Part shown: one piece after another, positions 55,711 to 64,000 of the stretch
How positions within the stretch are numbered: position 1 is the first letter of the stretch
How the letters are laid out: the number at the start of each line of letters is the position of its first letter
From: Streptomyces liliifuscus
GTDB lineage: Bacteria; Actinomycetota; Actinomycetes; Streptomycetales; Streptomycetaceae
Reading direction: 5' to 3'
NCBI RefSeq assembly: GCF_016598615.1
Contig: NZ_CP066831.1
Coordinates: 1,736,001-1,800,000, forward strand
Length of the DNA stretch: 64,000 nt
Translations under genes and position numbers: made by a program
Notes under the pieces: generated by a model
The model's database searches: none
Seen by the model: the letters and a program-made list of their open reading frames with translations, nothing else
Told to the model about the DNA's origin: nothing

Positions 55711-56796
55711 ATGACACTCACTGAACCCACTCTCCTCAGCGAGCCCGGCGACCCGATGCCGTGCCCGGCGTGTCAGCCGCTGTCCCCGTGCCCGCAACCC
55801 CACGTTGGTGCGGTGTGGAAACCCTCTCCCGATGTGACCGTCGAACGCTTTCCCCAGGGCTTCGCCAGACGCCTTCCGGTCCGGCAGATCCTTTGCCTCC
55901 TCCCGCTCGCCCTCGTGGCCGTGGTCGCGGTGCAGCACCGGTCCGTGCTCGCGGAGGGCTTCGGGCATCTGGCGTCGGCGAAGTGGCCGTGGCTGCTGGC
56001 CGCGGTCGCCGCGACCTGTCTGACCTGGGTGGCGGCTGCCGTGACCCGGCAGGGCGCGCTCGTCGAACGGCTGCCCAAACGGCGGTTGCTTGCCACGCAG
56101 TTCGCGGCGGGCGCCGCCAACCATCTGCTGCCGACAGGTCTTGGCGCGAGTGCCGTCAATCTTCGGTTCATGACGGTGTGCGGGGTTCCACTGGCCCGTT
56201 CGTCGTCCGCGCTCGCGCTCTATCTGCTGGCGGAGTCCATCGCCCGGGTCGGGCTGCTGCTGGCCCTGTTGATCGCCTTCCCCGACGCGCTGCGGGTCGG
56301 CACGCTCCTGCCGGACGGCGCGGTCGGCCCGCTGCTGCTCGTTGTCGCAGCGGTGGCGTGTGTGGCGGTGACGGTGCTGCTGCTCGTACGGCGGGTGCGT
56401 ACCGTCGTGTTCACGTTCCTGCGGACCGCGCTGGGCGAGGCCCGGTCCGTGCACACGCGGCCCGCCCGGGCGCTCGCGCTGTGGGGCGGCTCGCTCTCCT
56501 TCCCGATGTTCCAGGCGGCCGGACTGGCCGCGGTGGGACAGGCGCTCGGGCTGCCGGTGCCGCCGCTGCACATGGCGCTCGCGTATCTGGCGGCCACGGT
56601 GGCCGTCGCCCTGGTGCCGACGCCGGGCGGGATCGGCTCGGTGGAGGCCGCGCTGATCCTGGCACTGGTGGCGGCGGGCGGTCCGGTGGCGGTGGCGACG
56701 GCGGTGGTCCTCGCGTACCGCATCATCACGGTGTGGCTGCCACTGCTGCCGGGGGCGCTGACGCTCGGCGCGCTCGTGCGGCTGAAGATGATCTGA
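55711..56796 (+). CDS. membrane protein of the LPG-synthase-TM / UPF0104 family
   Basis: A 361-residue membrane protein with about eight segments. A 50-residue N-terminus with several Cys (MPCPACQPLSPCPQP) precedes the first segment. Family marks are FAAGAANHLLPTGLGASAVNLRFMTVCGVPL and the C-terminal VALVPTPGGIGSVEAALILALVAAGGPVAVATAVVLAYRIITVWLPLLPG. It resembles the flippase half of MprF and stand-alone YbhN-like proteins; a lipid-translocation role is inferred from that. It is divergent from the SoxR-controlled exporter, starting 28 bp from the operator, so SoxR might also touch it. Confidence 0.88.
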   Translation: MTLTEPTLLSEPGDPMPCPACQPLSPCPQPHVGAVWKPSPDVTVERFPQGFARRLPVRQILCLLPLALVAVVAVQHRSVLAEGFGHLASAKWPWLLAAVAATCLTWVAAAVTRQGALVERLPKRRLLATQFAAGAANHLLPTGLGASAVNLRFMTVCGVPLARSSSALALYLLAESIARVGLLLALLIAFPDALRVGTLLPDGAVGPLLLVVAAVACVAVTVLLLVRRVRTVVFTFLRTALGEARSVHTRPARALALWGGSLSFPMFQAAGLAAVGQALGLPVPPLHMALAYLAATVAVALVPTPGGIGSVEAALILALVAAGGPVAVATAVVLAYRIITVWLPLLPGALTLGALVRLKMI

Positions 56797-56977
56797 GCCA
56801 TCGGCCGCCGGGGATGGTCTCAGCGCTGGGATCGTCTGAGCACCGCGGCCGCCGGGCCGGAAAGCACTCTTCTCAGGCCGCCCCGAAGTTGACGGGGACG
56901 GCCTGAACTCGTCGGTGTGACCCGGGAGTAACCTGCTGGCGTCGCCACACGAAGTCGCCACCCGAAGGGTCCACGCG

Positions 56978-57742
56978 ATGCCGGTCCGGATCGAGCGCCA
57001 GGAACACGTCACCACCGTCGTCCTCTCCCGCCCCGAGGTCCGCAACGCGGTGGACGGTCCCACGGCGGCCGATCTCGCCGACGCGTTCCGCGCGTTCGAG
57101 AGCGACGAGACGGCCCGGGTGGCCGTGCTGTGGGGCGAGGGCGGCACGTTCTGCGCGGGCGCCGACCTCAAGGCGCTCGGCACGGAACGCGGCAACCACG
57201 TGACGGAGGACGGCGACGGCCCGATGGGCCCCACCCGGATGCGGCTGTCGAAGCCGGTGATCGCCGCGGTCGCGGGCCACGCCGTGGCGGGTGGTCTGGA
57301 ACTGGCCCTCTGGTGCGATCTGCGGGTCGCCGAGGAGGACGCGGTCTTCGGCGTCTTCTGCCGCCGCTGGGGCGTGCCTCTCATCGACGGCGGCACGGTA
57401 CGACTCCCCCGCCTCATCGGCACCAGCCGTGCGATGGACATGATCCTGACCGGTCGCCCGGTGGCCGCTCCCGAGGCGTACGAGATGGGCCTCGCGAACC
57501 GGGTCGTCCCGCCGGGCCGGGCGCGTGCGGAGGCGGAGGCGCTGGCCGCGTCGATCGCCCGCTTCCCGCAGGCCTGTCTCCGCGGCGACCGCGGTTCCGT
57601 CCTCGACCAGGAGGGGTTGAACGAGCGCACCGCCATGCGGGGCGAGTTCCGGCACGGGACGAGTGTGCTGGAGGAGAGTCTTGAGGGGGCGGCGCGGTTC
57701 TCGGCGGGGGCGGGGCGGCACGGTTCGTTCGGCGAGATCTGA
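56978..57742 (+). CDS. enoyl-CoA hydratase/isomerase family (crotonase) protein
   Basis: A 254-residue crotonase-fold protein. The oxyanion hole parts are present: GTFCAGADLKAL and VAGHAVAGGLELALWCDLRVAEEDAVF. At the place where hydratases carry the first catalytic Glu (the PE[IVL]GL segment) the sequence is CRRWGVPLIDGGT, so that Glu is missing; hydratase activity is doubtful, and another crotonase reaction is possible. The C-terminus is shorter than in fatty-acid oxidation enzymes. The ATG at 56978 gives the standard start MPVRIERQEHVTTVVLSRPEVRNAV. Confidence 0.88.
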   Translation: MPVRIERQEHVTTVVLSRPEVRNAVDGPTAADLADAFRAFESDETARVAVLWGEGGTFCAGADLKALGTERGNHVTEDGDGPMGPTRMRLSKPVIAAVAGHAVAGGLELALWCDLRVAEEDAVFGVFCRRWGVPLIDGGTVRLPRLIGTSRAMDMILTGRPVAAPEAYEMGLANRVVPPGRARAEAEALAASIARFPQACLRGDRGSVLDQEGLNERTAMRGEFRHGTSVLEESLEGAARFSAGAGRHGSFGEI

Positions 57743-58095
57743 GCGTCCCGTACGACGTATCCAGGCCAAATTGGGGCGGGATCGGCAAAGGGGCCGGTCG
57801 ACGCCCGCCGGGCCGGACGGCGAGGGTGCCTCGGCGCTCGCCCGAAGCGGGGAAGACGCCAACATGCCTACGGGCATGGCGAGTTGGCGGCGATGCTGGT
57901 GGGAGATGGCCTGACCCGAGCGGTCCTGGCACGGAACACCTGTGCGCATGTAGCAAGATGAGCGAACCTGCCGGTCAACGACTCGTCGTTCCCCGCGGGT
58001 CGCACATCCAGGAATCGAGCAGCAGGTGGCAACAAGGTGACGACACATCACATACCGGGCGCGAACGCCCTTGGCGGTACGACGGGAGGCAGTTG
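57743..58095. other. 353-bp intergenic stretch, no gene seen
   Basis: The upstream extension of the MscS frame covers this stretch but lacks a ribosome site and has poor codon bias. It is GC-rich with no clear palindrome or repeat. It should contain the promoter of the MscS gene; AT-richer sequence at 57950-57965 (GTAGCAAGATGAGCG) is a possible -10 region. Confidence 0.4.
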
Positions 58096-59169
58096 GTGAA
58101 CCGGGATCTCACTGTGCACGACTGGATCGTCGCGGGTGTCTGGCTGGCCGTCGGCCTCGCGGCGGGCGTGCTGCTGCGCCTCCTCCTGCGCTGGCTGGGC
58201 AAGCACGCGACCCGCACCCGGTGGAGCGGCGACGACGTCCTCGTCGACGCACTGCGCGCGCTGATACCGGTCGCCGCACTCACGGGCGGGATCGCGGCCG
58301 CCGCGGCGGCGCTGCCGCTGACCGGCAAGGTCAATCACACGGTCAACCAGATCCTGACGGTCCTGCTCATCCTGGCCGCCACCATCACGGCGGCACGCGT
58401 GGTCGCCGGCCTGGTGCGGGCCGTCACCCAGTCCCGCTCCGGGGTCGCCGGATCGGCCTCGATCTTCGTCAACATCACCCGGGTCGTCGTCCTCGCCATG
58501 GGCTGCCTGGTCGTCCTGCAGACCCTGGGCATCTCCATCGCCCCGCTGCTCACGGCCCTCGGCGTCGGTGGTCTCGCGGTCGCCCTGGCCCTCCAGGACA
58601 CCCTCGCCAACCTCTTCGCGGGCATCCACATCCTCGCGTCGAAGACGATCCAGCCCGGCGACTACATCCGGCTCACCAGCGGTGAGGAGGGGTACGTCGT
58701 CGACATCAACTGGCGAAACACCGTGGTGCGCAACCTCTCCAACAACCTCGTCATCATCCCGAACGCGCAGCTCTCCAGCACCAACATGACCAACTTCAGC
58801 CGTCCGGAACAGGAGATGACCCTCACCGTGCAGGTCGGCGTCGGCTACGACAGCGACCTGGACCATGTCGAGCGCGTCACCTCCGAGGTCGTCACCGAGG
58901 TCATGACGGAGATCGAGGGCGCGGTTCCGGAGCACGAACCCGCCATCCGCTTCCACACGTTCGGGGACTCGCGAATCAGCTTCACCGTCATCCTGGGTGT
59001 CGGCGAGTTCAGCGACCAGTACCGGATCAAGCACGAGTTCGTGAAGCGGCTGCACAAGCGGTACCACGTGGAGGGCATCCGCATTCCCTCGCCCGCACGC
59101 ACCGTCGCCCTCCAGCAGAACGGCGTGGCGATTCCGCCCCAGCGCGACGGATCCCTGTCGATCCCGTAG
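58096..59169 (+). CDS. small-conductance mechanosensitive channel (MscS family)
   Basis: A 357-residue MscS-type channel. Hydrophobic segments lie at about 8-30, 55-75, 85-105 and 125-150. The pore helix TM3 and turn are LLTALGVGGLAVALALQDTLANLFAGIHILASKTIQPGDYIRL, followed by the beta domain (GYVVDINWRNTVVRNLSNNLVIIPNAQLSSTNMTNF), the most conserved family block. The C-terminal alpha/beta domain ends near KHEFVKRLHKRYHVEGIRIPSPART. The GTG at 58096 has GGAGG at 6 bases. It would release solutes on osmotic downshock. Confidence 0.94.
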   Translation: MNRDLTVHDWIVAGVWLAVGLAAGVLLRLLLRWLGKHATRTRWSGDDVLVDALRALIPVAALTGGIAAAAAALPLTGKVNHTVNQILTVLLILAATITAARVVAGLVRAVTQSRSGVAGSASIFVNITRVVVLAMGCLVVLQTLGISIAPLLTALGVGGLAVALALQDTLANLFAGIHILASKTIQPGDYIRLTSGEEGYVVDINWRNTVVRNLSNNLVIIPNAQLSSTNMTNFSRPEQEMTLTVQVGVGYDSDLDHVERVTSEVVTEVMTEIEGAVPEHEPAIRFHTFGDSRISFTVILGVGEFSDQYRIKHEFVKRLHKRYHVEGIRIPSPARTVALQQNGVAIPPQRDGSLSIP

Positions 59170-59239
59170 AACATCGGGGTGGGGCGGTCACGCCAGGACC
59201 GCCCCCTACCGGGGCGAGTGAGCGGGGAGACGTGAGCGT

Positions 59240-60715
59240 ATGACGGTGATCGGGGTCGACATCGGTACGTCCAGCAGCAAGGGCGTGCTGGTGGACGAGG
59301 ACGGTTCCGTCCTCGCGACGGCCGTCCGCCCGCACACCGTCGACCGTCCGCACCCCGGTCACGTCGAGATGGACGCACGGGTCTGGTGGGACGAGTTCGC
59401 CTCCATCACCCGGGAGTTGCTGAAATCCGCGCCGGACGGCACCTCCGTCACCGCGGTCGGGGTCAGCGGCATGGGCCCGTGCGTCGCCCTCACCGATGAG
59501 ACGGACACGCCGCTGCACCCGGCGATCCTGTACGGCGTCGACACCCGGGCCACCAAGCAGATCGCCCGCCTGGACGACGAGTTGGGCCGCGACGCCGTAC
59601 TGCGGCGCTGCGGGTCCCTGCTGTCCACCCAGGCCGTTGGCCCCAAGATCGCCTGGCTCGCGGAGCACGAGCCCGATGTGGTCGCCCGCGCCAGGCGGCT
59701 CCACATGCCCAGCTCGTACCTGGTGGTCCGGCTCACCGGGACCTATGTGCTGGACCACCACTCGGCGAGCCAGGCCGTTCCGCTGTACGACTCCGTGGCC
59801 CAGGAGTGGTACGAGCCGTGGACCCGGCACATCGCGCCCTGGCTCGAACTCCCCCGCCTGCTCTGGCCGGGGGACATCGCCGGACAGGTCACGGCCGAGG
59901 CCGCCGACGCCACGGGGCTGCCCGCCGGAATCCCGGTGATCGCCGGCACGGTCGATGCCTGGTCGGAGGCGCTGAGTGTGGGCGCGCAGCACACCGGTGA
60001 CCTGATGCTGATGTACGGCAGCACCATGTTCCTGATCAACACCCTGTCCGAGCGTCTATTGGTGCCCCAACTGTGGAGCACCGTCGGGGCGTTGCCCGGA
60101 ACGCGCAGCCTCGCGGGCGGCATGGCCACCTCCGGCATGATCACCGACTGGCTCCGGGAGTTGCTCGGCACGCCCGAGCACACCGAGCTGCTCGCCGGGG
60201 CGGAGGCGTCCGGGCCGGGTGCGCGGGGGCTGCTGATGCTGCCGTACTTCGCGGGCGAGCGGACGCCGGTGGCCGATCCGCACGCCCGCGGGGTGATCGC
60301 CGGGCTGACGGTGGAGCACACCCGCGGTGACCTCTACCGTGCCGCCCTGGAGGCCACGGCCTTCGGGGTACGGCACAACGTCGAGGCGATGCGCGCGGCG
60401 GGAGCGGACATCCGTCGTGTCGTCGCGGTGGGCGGAGGCACCCGGGGCGGCCTGTGGACCCGGATCGTGTCGGCCGTGACGGGCCTGGAGCAGGAGATCA
60501 GGACCGTCACGCTCGGGGCGAGCTACGGTGCGGCGTTCCTCGCGGCGAGCGCGGTCGGCGGCCCGCTCATCGACGAGTGGAACCCGGTGCGCGAACGCGT
60601 CGCCCCGGACCCGCGACTGCGCGCCGACTACGACGAGTTGTACGCGCTGTACCTCCGGCTCTACCCGGCGACACGGGACATCGCCCACGAACTGGCCGCG
60701 CGCCAACGGGGCTAG
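59240..60715 (+). CDS. FGGY-family carbohydrate kinase (xylulokinase-like)
   Basis: A 491-residue two-domain sugar kinase. The phosphate-1 motif is VIGVDIGTSSSKGVLVDEDG, and the ATPase-fold catalytic Asp is in VIAGTVDAWSEALSVGAQHTGDLMLMYGST. The FGGY C-domain has AALEATAFGVRHNVEAMRAAGADIRRVVAVGGGTRGGLWTRIVS. It fits xylulokinase-like members, but the family also contains kinases for fuculose, ribulose and others, so the sugar is open. The ATG at 59240 follows GGGGAGA by about 10 bases. It lies convergent with the galactosidase operon and 70 bp after the channel gene. Confidence 0.9.
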   Translation: MTVIGVDIGTSSSKGVLVDEDGSVLATAVRPHTVDRPHPGHVEMDARVWWDEFASITRELLKSAPDGTSVTAVGVSGMGPCVALTDETDTPLHPAILYGVDTRATKQIARLDDELGRDAVLRRCGSLLSTQAVGPKIAWLAEHEPDVVARARRLHMPSSYLVVRLTGTYVLDHHSASQAVPLYDSVAQEWYEPWTRHIAPWLELPRLLWPGDIAGQVTAEAADATGLPAGIPVIAGTVDAWSEALSVGAQHTGDLMLMYGSTMFLINTLSERLLVPQLWSTVGALPGTRSLAGGMATSGMITDWLRELLGTPEHTELLAGAEASGPGARGLLMLPYFAGERTPVADPHARGVIAGLTVEHTRGDLYRAALEATAFGVRHNVEAMRAAGADIRRVVAVGGGTRGGLWTRIVSAVTGLEQEIRTVTLGASYGAAFLAASAVGGPLIDEWNPVRERVAPDPRLRADYDELYALYLRLYPATRDIAHELAARQRG

Positions 60716-60763
60716 GCCGAAGCTGCCCGCCCCGGCCCCGACCCCGCCCACAACACCGCTGGC

Positions 60764-60819
60764 TGCTCAGTTGCTCAGTTGCTCAGTTGCTGAGTTGCTC
60801 AGTTGCTCAGTTGCTCATG
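60764..60819. repeat. 8-bp tandem repeat, seven units
   Basis: Seven consecutive units of TGCTCAGT (unit 4 reads TGCTGAGT; unit 7 reads TGCTCATG). The last unit contains the stop codon of the GH42 gene (60815-60817). It lies between the convergent kinase (stop 60715) and galactosidase genes. The 8-bp period is not a codon multiple, so copy changes would not be selected as coding sequence. Confidence 0.9.
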
Positions 60820-62878
60820 ATTCCTCCTGGAGCACCTTCACGTCCCACGCCCCGAGCGGGACCGCCTCGTCGGGCGCGTACGACGTCCCCGTGAGCGCGT
60901 CGCGTACCGGTGTCGGCAGTGCGACCTCCACCGGCTCCCACGACCAGTTGTGCAGGAACCGGACCCGGCGGCCGTCGCGGGCGGTCGCCCTCGTCGAGGT
61001 CACGCTCGGGTGGGCCGGACCCGTGAGGTCCGCCGGGGTGGCCCAGTGGAGGAGGGCCCTGGCGAATTCCGGGTCGGGCACGGTGCCGACGTAGGTGACG
61101 CGTCCCTCGCCGTGGGCGTGGGTCGTGGCCGCGGGCCAGCGGCCGAAGTGCGGGTGGTCGTACGTGGCCAGGGTGTCCGCGCCCCGGGCACGCAGGCCGT
61201 CCACCCAGTGGAGGCCACGCGCCTCCCCGGACAGCGGAAGGGAATCCGCGCCCTGGACGGCGAGTCCGGTGCCCAGATTGCTGAACTCGTCGTACGTGAC
61301 TCCGGCGGCCTCGGCCAGCCGGGCGGGCTGTTCCTCCGTACGGGCCCGCGCCTCGTGGTCCGCGTACGCCGTGCGCGGACCCAGGACCAGATGACCGCCG
61401 GCCTCGGCGTAGGCGAGGAGGCGGTCGAGGGTCGCGTCGTCGGCCGCGTAGAAGGCGGGGACGACGAGTACCGGCGGCAGGTCCGTGCCGTCCAACTGGC
61501 CCGGATGTACGAGCCTGCTCTGCAGCCCCGCGTCGAAGGCCCCGCGGTAGAAGGCGTCGAAGACGGTCTGGTACGAGCGCCGGTCGGGCCCTCCGTCGGG
61601 CGTGGCGAGCGCGGGCTGCGCCTGGAGCGCCCACTTGCTGGGGTTGGAGTAGAGGAACGCCACGTCGGCGTCCGGGGTGAGGGACGAGACGAGGTCGCCC
61701 GCGGTCTCCAACTCGGCGCCCAGCGCAGCCAGTTCGCGGTAAACGCGGCCGGGTCGCCCGTTGTGCGGCAGCACTCCGCCCCAGTAGGTCTCGGTGCCGA
61801 AGTGCAGGGTGTGCCAGTGCCAGTACTCGATCATCGAGGCACCCCGCGATATCAGCGCCCAGGCGGCCTGGCGCCACTGCCCGTCGTAGGCGGGGCGGTT
61901 GTTCCAGGGGAAGCCGATGGCCTGCGCGTCGGTCTCGGTCACCAGGAAGGGTTCCTGGCGGGAGGCGTACATACGGTCGGCGCTCTGGTACAGCGCCCAG
62001 GTGCCGTTGGTGGTCCAGCTCTGGCCCTGGCGGTTCTCGTCCGGCAGCGCGAGGGCGTCCTGCATCGTGTAGTAGGGGTTGCCGGCCGTGACGTCGAGCT
62101 TCCTGGTCAGCTCGTCGTCCTCGACCGTGGGCCGGTCGTAGGAGATGCACGTCGTGACGAACTGGTCCGGCCGGGCGTACTCGCGCACGATGTCCGCCTG
62201 CCAGGCGATGAACTCGGTGGTGAGCCTCGCCTGGAAGCGGCGCCACGCCAGGTCGTACTGCGGCTGGGCGTTGCCGTCGGGGGTCCACAGGTCCGCCCAG
62301 GTGGACAGCCGATGGGACCAATAGACCAGTCCCCACTCGCGGTTGAGGGTCTCCACGTCGCCGTAGGTCTCGCGCAGCTGGTCGGTGAAACGCTGGAACA
62401 CACCGTGGTTGTGGAAGAGTTCGAGACCGGGTTCGTTGTCGACCTGGAAGCCGATCACCGCCGGGTGCGCGGCATACCGGCCGACGACCTTGCGGATGAT
62501 CCGCTCGGCGTGGAAGCGGAACGCCGGGTGCGTGTAGTCGACTTCCTGGCGGGCGCCCCAGGGAACGCGCTCGCCGGTGCGCCGTTCCGCCGCGATCTCG
62601 GGGTACTGCCGTGCGAGCCACGGCGGCACGGCGTAGGTGGGCGTTCCCAGAATGACGCCTATCCCCCGCTCCCCCGCCCCGTCCAGGACGGGCTGGAGCC
62701 AGTCGAGGTCGAAGCGGCCGTTCTCCGGTTCCCAGGTCGACCAGACGGACTCGCCGACCCGGATCACCGTGAAGCGGGCCTCCGCCATGAGGTCGAGGTC
62801 GTCCTTGAGCCGCTCGTACGGCTGGTACTCGTGGTAGTAGGCGGCGCCGAACAGAACCCGGCCGGGCAGCTCGAACAT
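60815..62878 (-). CDS. GH42 beta-galactosidase
   Basis: A 687-residue GH42 enzyme. Catalytic acid/base is E149 in VIGFQVDNEPG and nucleophile E315 in PFLVTETDAQAIG. The barrel starts LFGAAYYHEYQPYERLKDDLDLMAEARFTVIRVGESVWSTWEPENGRFD. A trimerisation domain (about 390-600: DVAFLYSNPSKWAL, then VVPAFYAADDATLDRLLAYAEAGGHLVLGPRT) and a C-terminal beta domain follow. There is no signal peptide, so it is cytosolic, acting on galactosides brought in by the permeases upstream. Stop codon lies in a tandem repeat (60764-60819). Confidence 0.95.
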   Translation of the reverse strand: MFELPGRVLFGAAYYHEYQPYERLKDDLDLMAEARFTVIRVGESVWSTWEPENGRFDLDWLQPVLDGAGERGIGVILGTPTYAVPPWLARQYPEIAAERRTGERVPWGARQEVDYTHPAFRFHAERIIRKVVGRYAAHPAVIGFQVDNEPGLELFHNHGVFQRFTDQLRETYGDVETLNREWGLVYWSHRLSTWADLWTPDGNAQPQYDLAWRRFQARLTTEFIAWQADIVREYARPDQFVTTCISYDRPTVEDDELTRKLDVTAGNPYYTMQDALALPDENRQGQSWTTNGTWALYQSADRMYASRQEPFLVTETDAQAIGFPWNNRPAYDGQWRQAAWALISRGASMIEYWHWHTLHFGTETYWGGVLPHNGRPGRVYRELAALGAELETAGDLVSSLTPDADVAFLYSNPSKWALQAQPALATPDGGPDRRSYQTVFDAFYRGAFDAGLQSRLVHPGQLDGTDLPPVLVVPAFYAADDATLDRLLAYAEAGGHLVLGPRTAYADHEARARTEEQPARLAEAAGVTYDEFSNLGTGLAVQGADSLPLSGEARGLHWVDGLRARGADTLATYDHPHFGRWPAATTHAHGEGRVTYVGTVPDPEFARALLHWATPADLTGPAHPSVTSTRATARDGRRVRFLHNWSWEPVEVALPTPVRDALTGTSYAPDEAVPLGAWDVKVLQEES

Positions 62879-62907
62879 GCTTCTCCTTTACGGGACATGA
62901 GGGTGCG

Positions 62908-63783
62908 TCAGCCTTTGACGGCACCCGTGGAAAGGCCTTCGAGGAGCTGTTTGCGCAGCAGCACGAAGAGGGCGACGGCGGGCAGGACGGCCAGCACGGC
63001 ACCGGCCATCACCAGGTCGTACTGCCGCTGCTCCGAGACGAAGAGGGTCTGCAGGCCCAGCGGCAGCGTGTACTGCGAGCTGTCGGAGACCAGGACCAGC
63101 GGCCACAGGAAGCTGTTGTAGCTCTGCAGGAAGGTCCACACGGCGAGTGCGCCGAGCGAGGGGCGCAGCAGGGGCAGCACGATCCGCCGGAAGATGCCGA
63201 ACTCGCTCGCACCGTCGATGCGGGCGGCCTCCAGGACCGAGTCGGGGACGGACTGCACGATGTACTGCTGCATCATGAAGATCCCGAAGGCGGGCGCCAC
63301 CCACGGCACGATCAGCGCGAACCACGGGCTGCCGAGCCCGGTCTTGACCAGGATCACGAACAGCGGCACGAGGATCACCGCGAACGGGATGGACAGCGAG
63401 CTGAACATCACGCCGAACAGCAGCCTCTTGCCCGCGAACCGGAACTTGGCGAAGCCGTAGCCGGCCAGGGCGCAGACGAAGACCGACACGACGGTGGCGA
63501 CGACGGCGACCACTGTGCTCATCACGAACCAGCGCGCGAAGGGCTGATCCTCTATCAGCGCACGGTAGTTGTGCAGGGTGAAGGGATCCGGAACCAGCTT
63601 CGGCGGGTACGCGAAGATGTCGCCGCGCGGCTTGAACGACCCGCTCAGCGCCCACACGAGCGGGGCCAGGAAGGCGAGCAGCAGGAGGACCAGCGTCAGG
63701 TAGAGCAGGCCGCGGCGGGTCCTGGCGCCCGCGGAGGAGCGTACGGAAGCGCGTATGGAGGTGGCGGAAGTGGTCGCGCTCAT
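62908..63783 (-). CDS. carbohydrate ABC transporter permease (MalG type)
   Basis: A 291-residue inner-membrane permease with six segments. The EAA-loop is LEAARIDGASEFGIFRRIVLPLLRPSLG, and the C-terminus LRKQLLEGLSTGAVKG is typical of CUT1 MalG-type subunits. The ATG at 63783 overlaps the upstream permease stop in an ATGA junction. With the partly visible partner and GH42 (29 bp downstream) it forms a galactoside or oligosaccharide uptake operon whose promoter and binding protein lie beyond the window. Confidence 0.93.
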   Translation of the reverse strand: MSATTSATSIRASVRSSAGARTRRGLLYLTLVLLLLAFLAPLVWALSGSFKPRGDIFAYPPKLVPDPFTLHNYRALIEDQPFARWFVMSTVVAVVATVVSVFVCALAGYGFAKFRFAGKRLLFGVMFSSLSIPFAVILVPLFVILVKTGLGSPWFALIVPWVAPAFGIFMMQQYIVQSVPDSVLEAARIDGASEFGIFRRIVLPLLRPSLGALAVWTFLQSYNSFLWPLVLVSDSSQYTLPLGLQTLFVSEQRQYDLVMAGAVLAVLPAVALFVLLRKQLLEGLSTGAVKG

Positions 63784-64000
63784 GAGGTCGCCCTCCCGAT
63801 GCCGAGCAGACGGTTGAAGAGCTGGCTGAGCCCGAAGACGAGGACGAACAGCACGACGGCCGCGGCGGCCGCGTACCCGAACTGCTGGCGCTGGAAGGCC
63901 GCCCGGTAGATGAACATCGTCACGGACAGGGTGCTTTCGGACGGTCCGCCGCCGGTCAGCAGATACGGCTCCTCGAAGATCTGCGCGGCGCCGATGAAGG
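63780..64000 (-). CDS. sugar ABC transporter permease (MalF type), C-terminal part only
   Basis: The last 72 or so residues of a permease, cut by the window edge. They read FIGAAQIFEEPYLLTGGGPS, then STLSVTMFIYRAAFQRQQFGYAAAAAVVLFVLVFGLSQLFNRLLGI, the end of a MalF-type subunit (GGGPxxxT motif plus last membrane helix). Stop codon TGA at 63780-63782 overlaps the next start. Start not visible. Confidence 0.88.
   Translation of the reverse strand, partial: FIGAAQIFEEPYLLTGGGPSESTLSVTMFIYRAAFQRQQFGYAAAAAVVLFVLVFGLSQLFNRLLGIGRATS

Noticed and set aside
60764..60819. CRISPR array
   Set aside because: The unit is 8 bp with no spacers, so it is a simple tandem repeat, not direct repeats separated by unique spacers.

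Overview
The window is typical Streptomyces chromosome. GC content is very high, third codon positions are almost all G or C, and GTG/TTG starts with GGAGG-type Shine-Dalgarno sequences are common. It carries MsiK-type sugar ABC systems without their own ATPase, mycothiol enzymes, GlgC with an actinobacterial GlgA/GlgM, a SpoIIE-type phosphatase and many Tat/Sec-exported glycosidases. I see no tRNA, rRNA, CRISPR array, IS element or phage gene. By eye I found no in-frame TTA (bldA) codon in the genes called.

Layout. 0.2-8.2 kb: an ECF sigma factor, an unknown protein and a ZAS-type anti-sigma factor; then an Fpg/Nei glycosylase, a PAS-GAF-SpoIIE-HATPase protein, a DUF6777-like lipoprotein and a lipase maturation factor. 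8.3-17.2 kb: a divergent GntR/FCD regulator and an 8-gene operon for import (RbsABC type) and oxidative catabolism of L-fucose (mutarotase, dehydrogenase, lactonase, dehydratase, SDR). 17.3-28.3 kb: a divergent LacI regulator and a 6-gene operon with a sugar-binding lipoprotein, two permeases, a cytosolic GH5-type beta-mannosidase candidate, a Tat-exported GH85 endo-beta-N-acetylglucosaminidase and a cytosolic GH38 alpha-mannosidase. 28.5-32.0 kb: exported GH29 alpha-L-fucosidase and GH20 beta-N-acetylhexosaminidase. Together, 8-32 kb reads as one N-glycan foraging locus: exported enzymes release and trim the glycan, ABC systems import the pieces, cytosolic mannosidases finish the core, and the released fucose enters the neighbouring oxidative pathway. 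An exported GH92 alpha-mannosidase at 41.5-43.8 kb could belong to the same function.

32-51.7 kb is mixed: an amidase, GNAT proteins, a 56-residue small ORF, mycothiol-dependent formaldehyde dehydrogenase with its MBL-fold partner, a degenerate HD-domain protein, two SDRs (one with an N-terminal zinc-binding segment and no catalytic Tyr), a WS/DGAT-like acyltransferase, GH92, glgC and glgA/glgM, a 2Fe-2S FhuF-like protein, a DMT transporter, an Rpf-LysM-M23 cell-wall hydrolase and gnd. 51.8-60.7 kb: a small proline-rich protein, a racemase-like protein, GNAT, panD, an ABC exporter behind a consensus SoxR promoter, a LPG-synthase-TM-like membrane protein, a crotonase, an MscS channel and an FGGY kinase. 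60.8-64.0 kb: GH42 beta-galactosidase and two permeases, the last cut by the window edge.

The strongest non-coding signals are the SoxR box with exact 19-bp promoter spacing at 55657-55687, eight copies of one intergenic repeat, a LacI-type double operator at 27122-27161, a GntR operator at 16373-16385, and three tandem Shine-Dalgarno sequences made by a codon repeat at 9429-9455.
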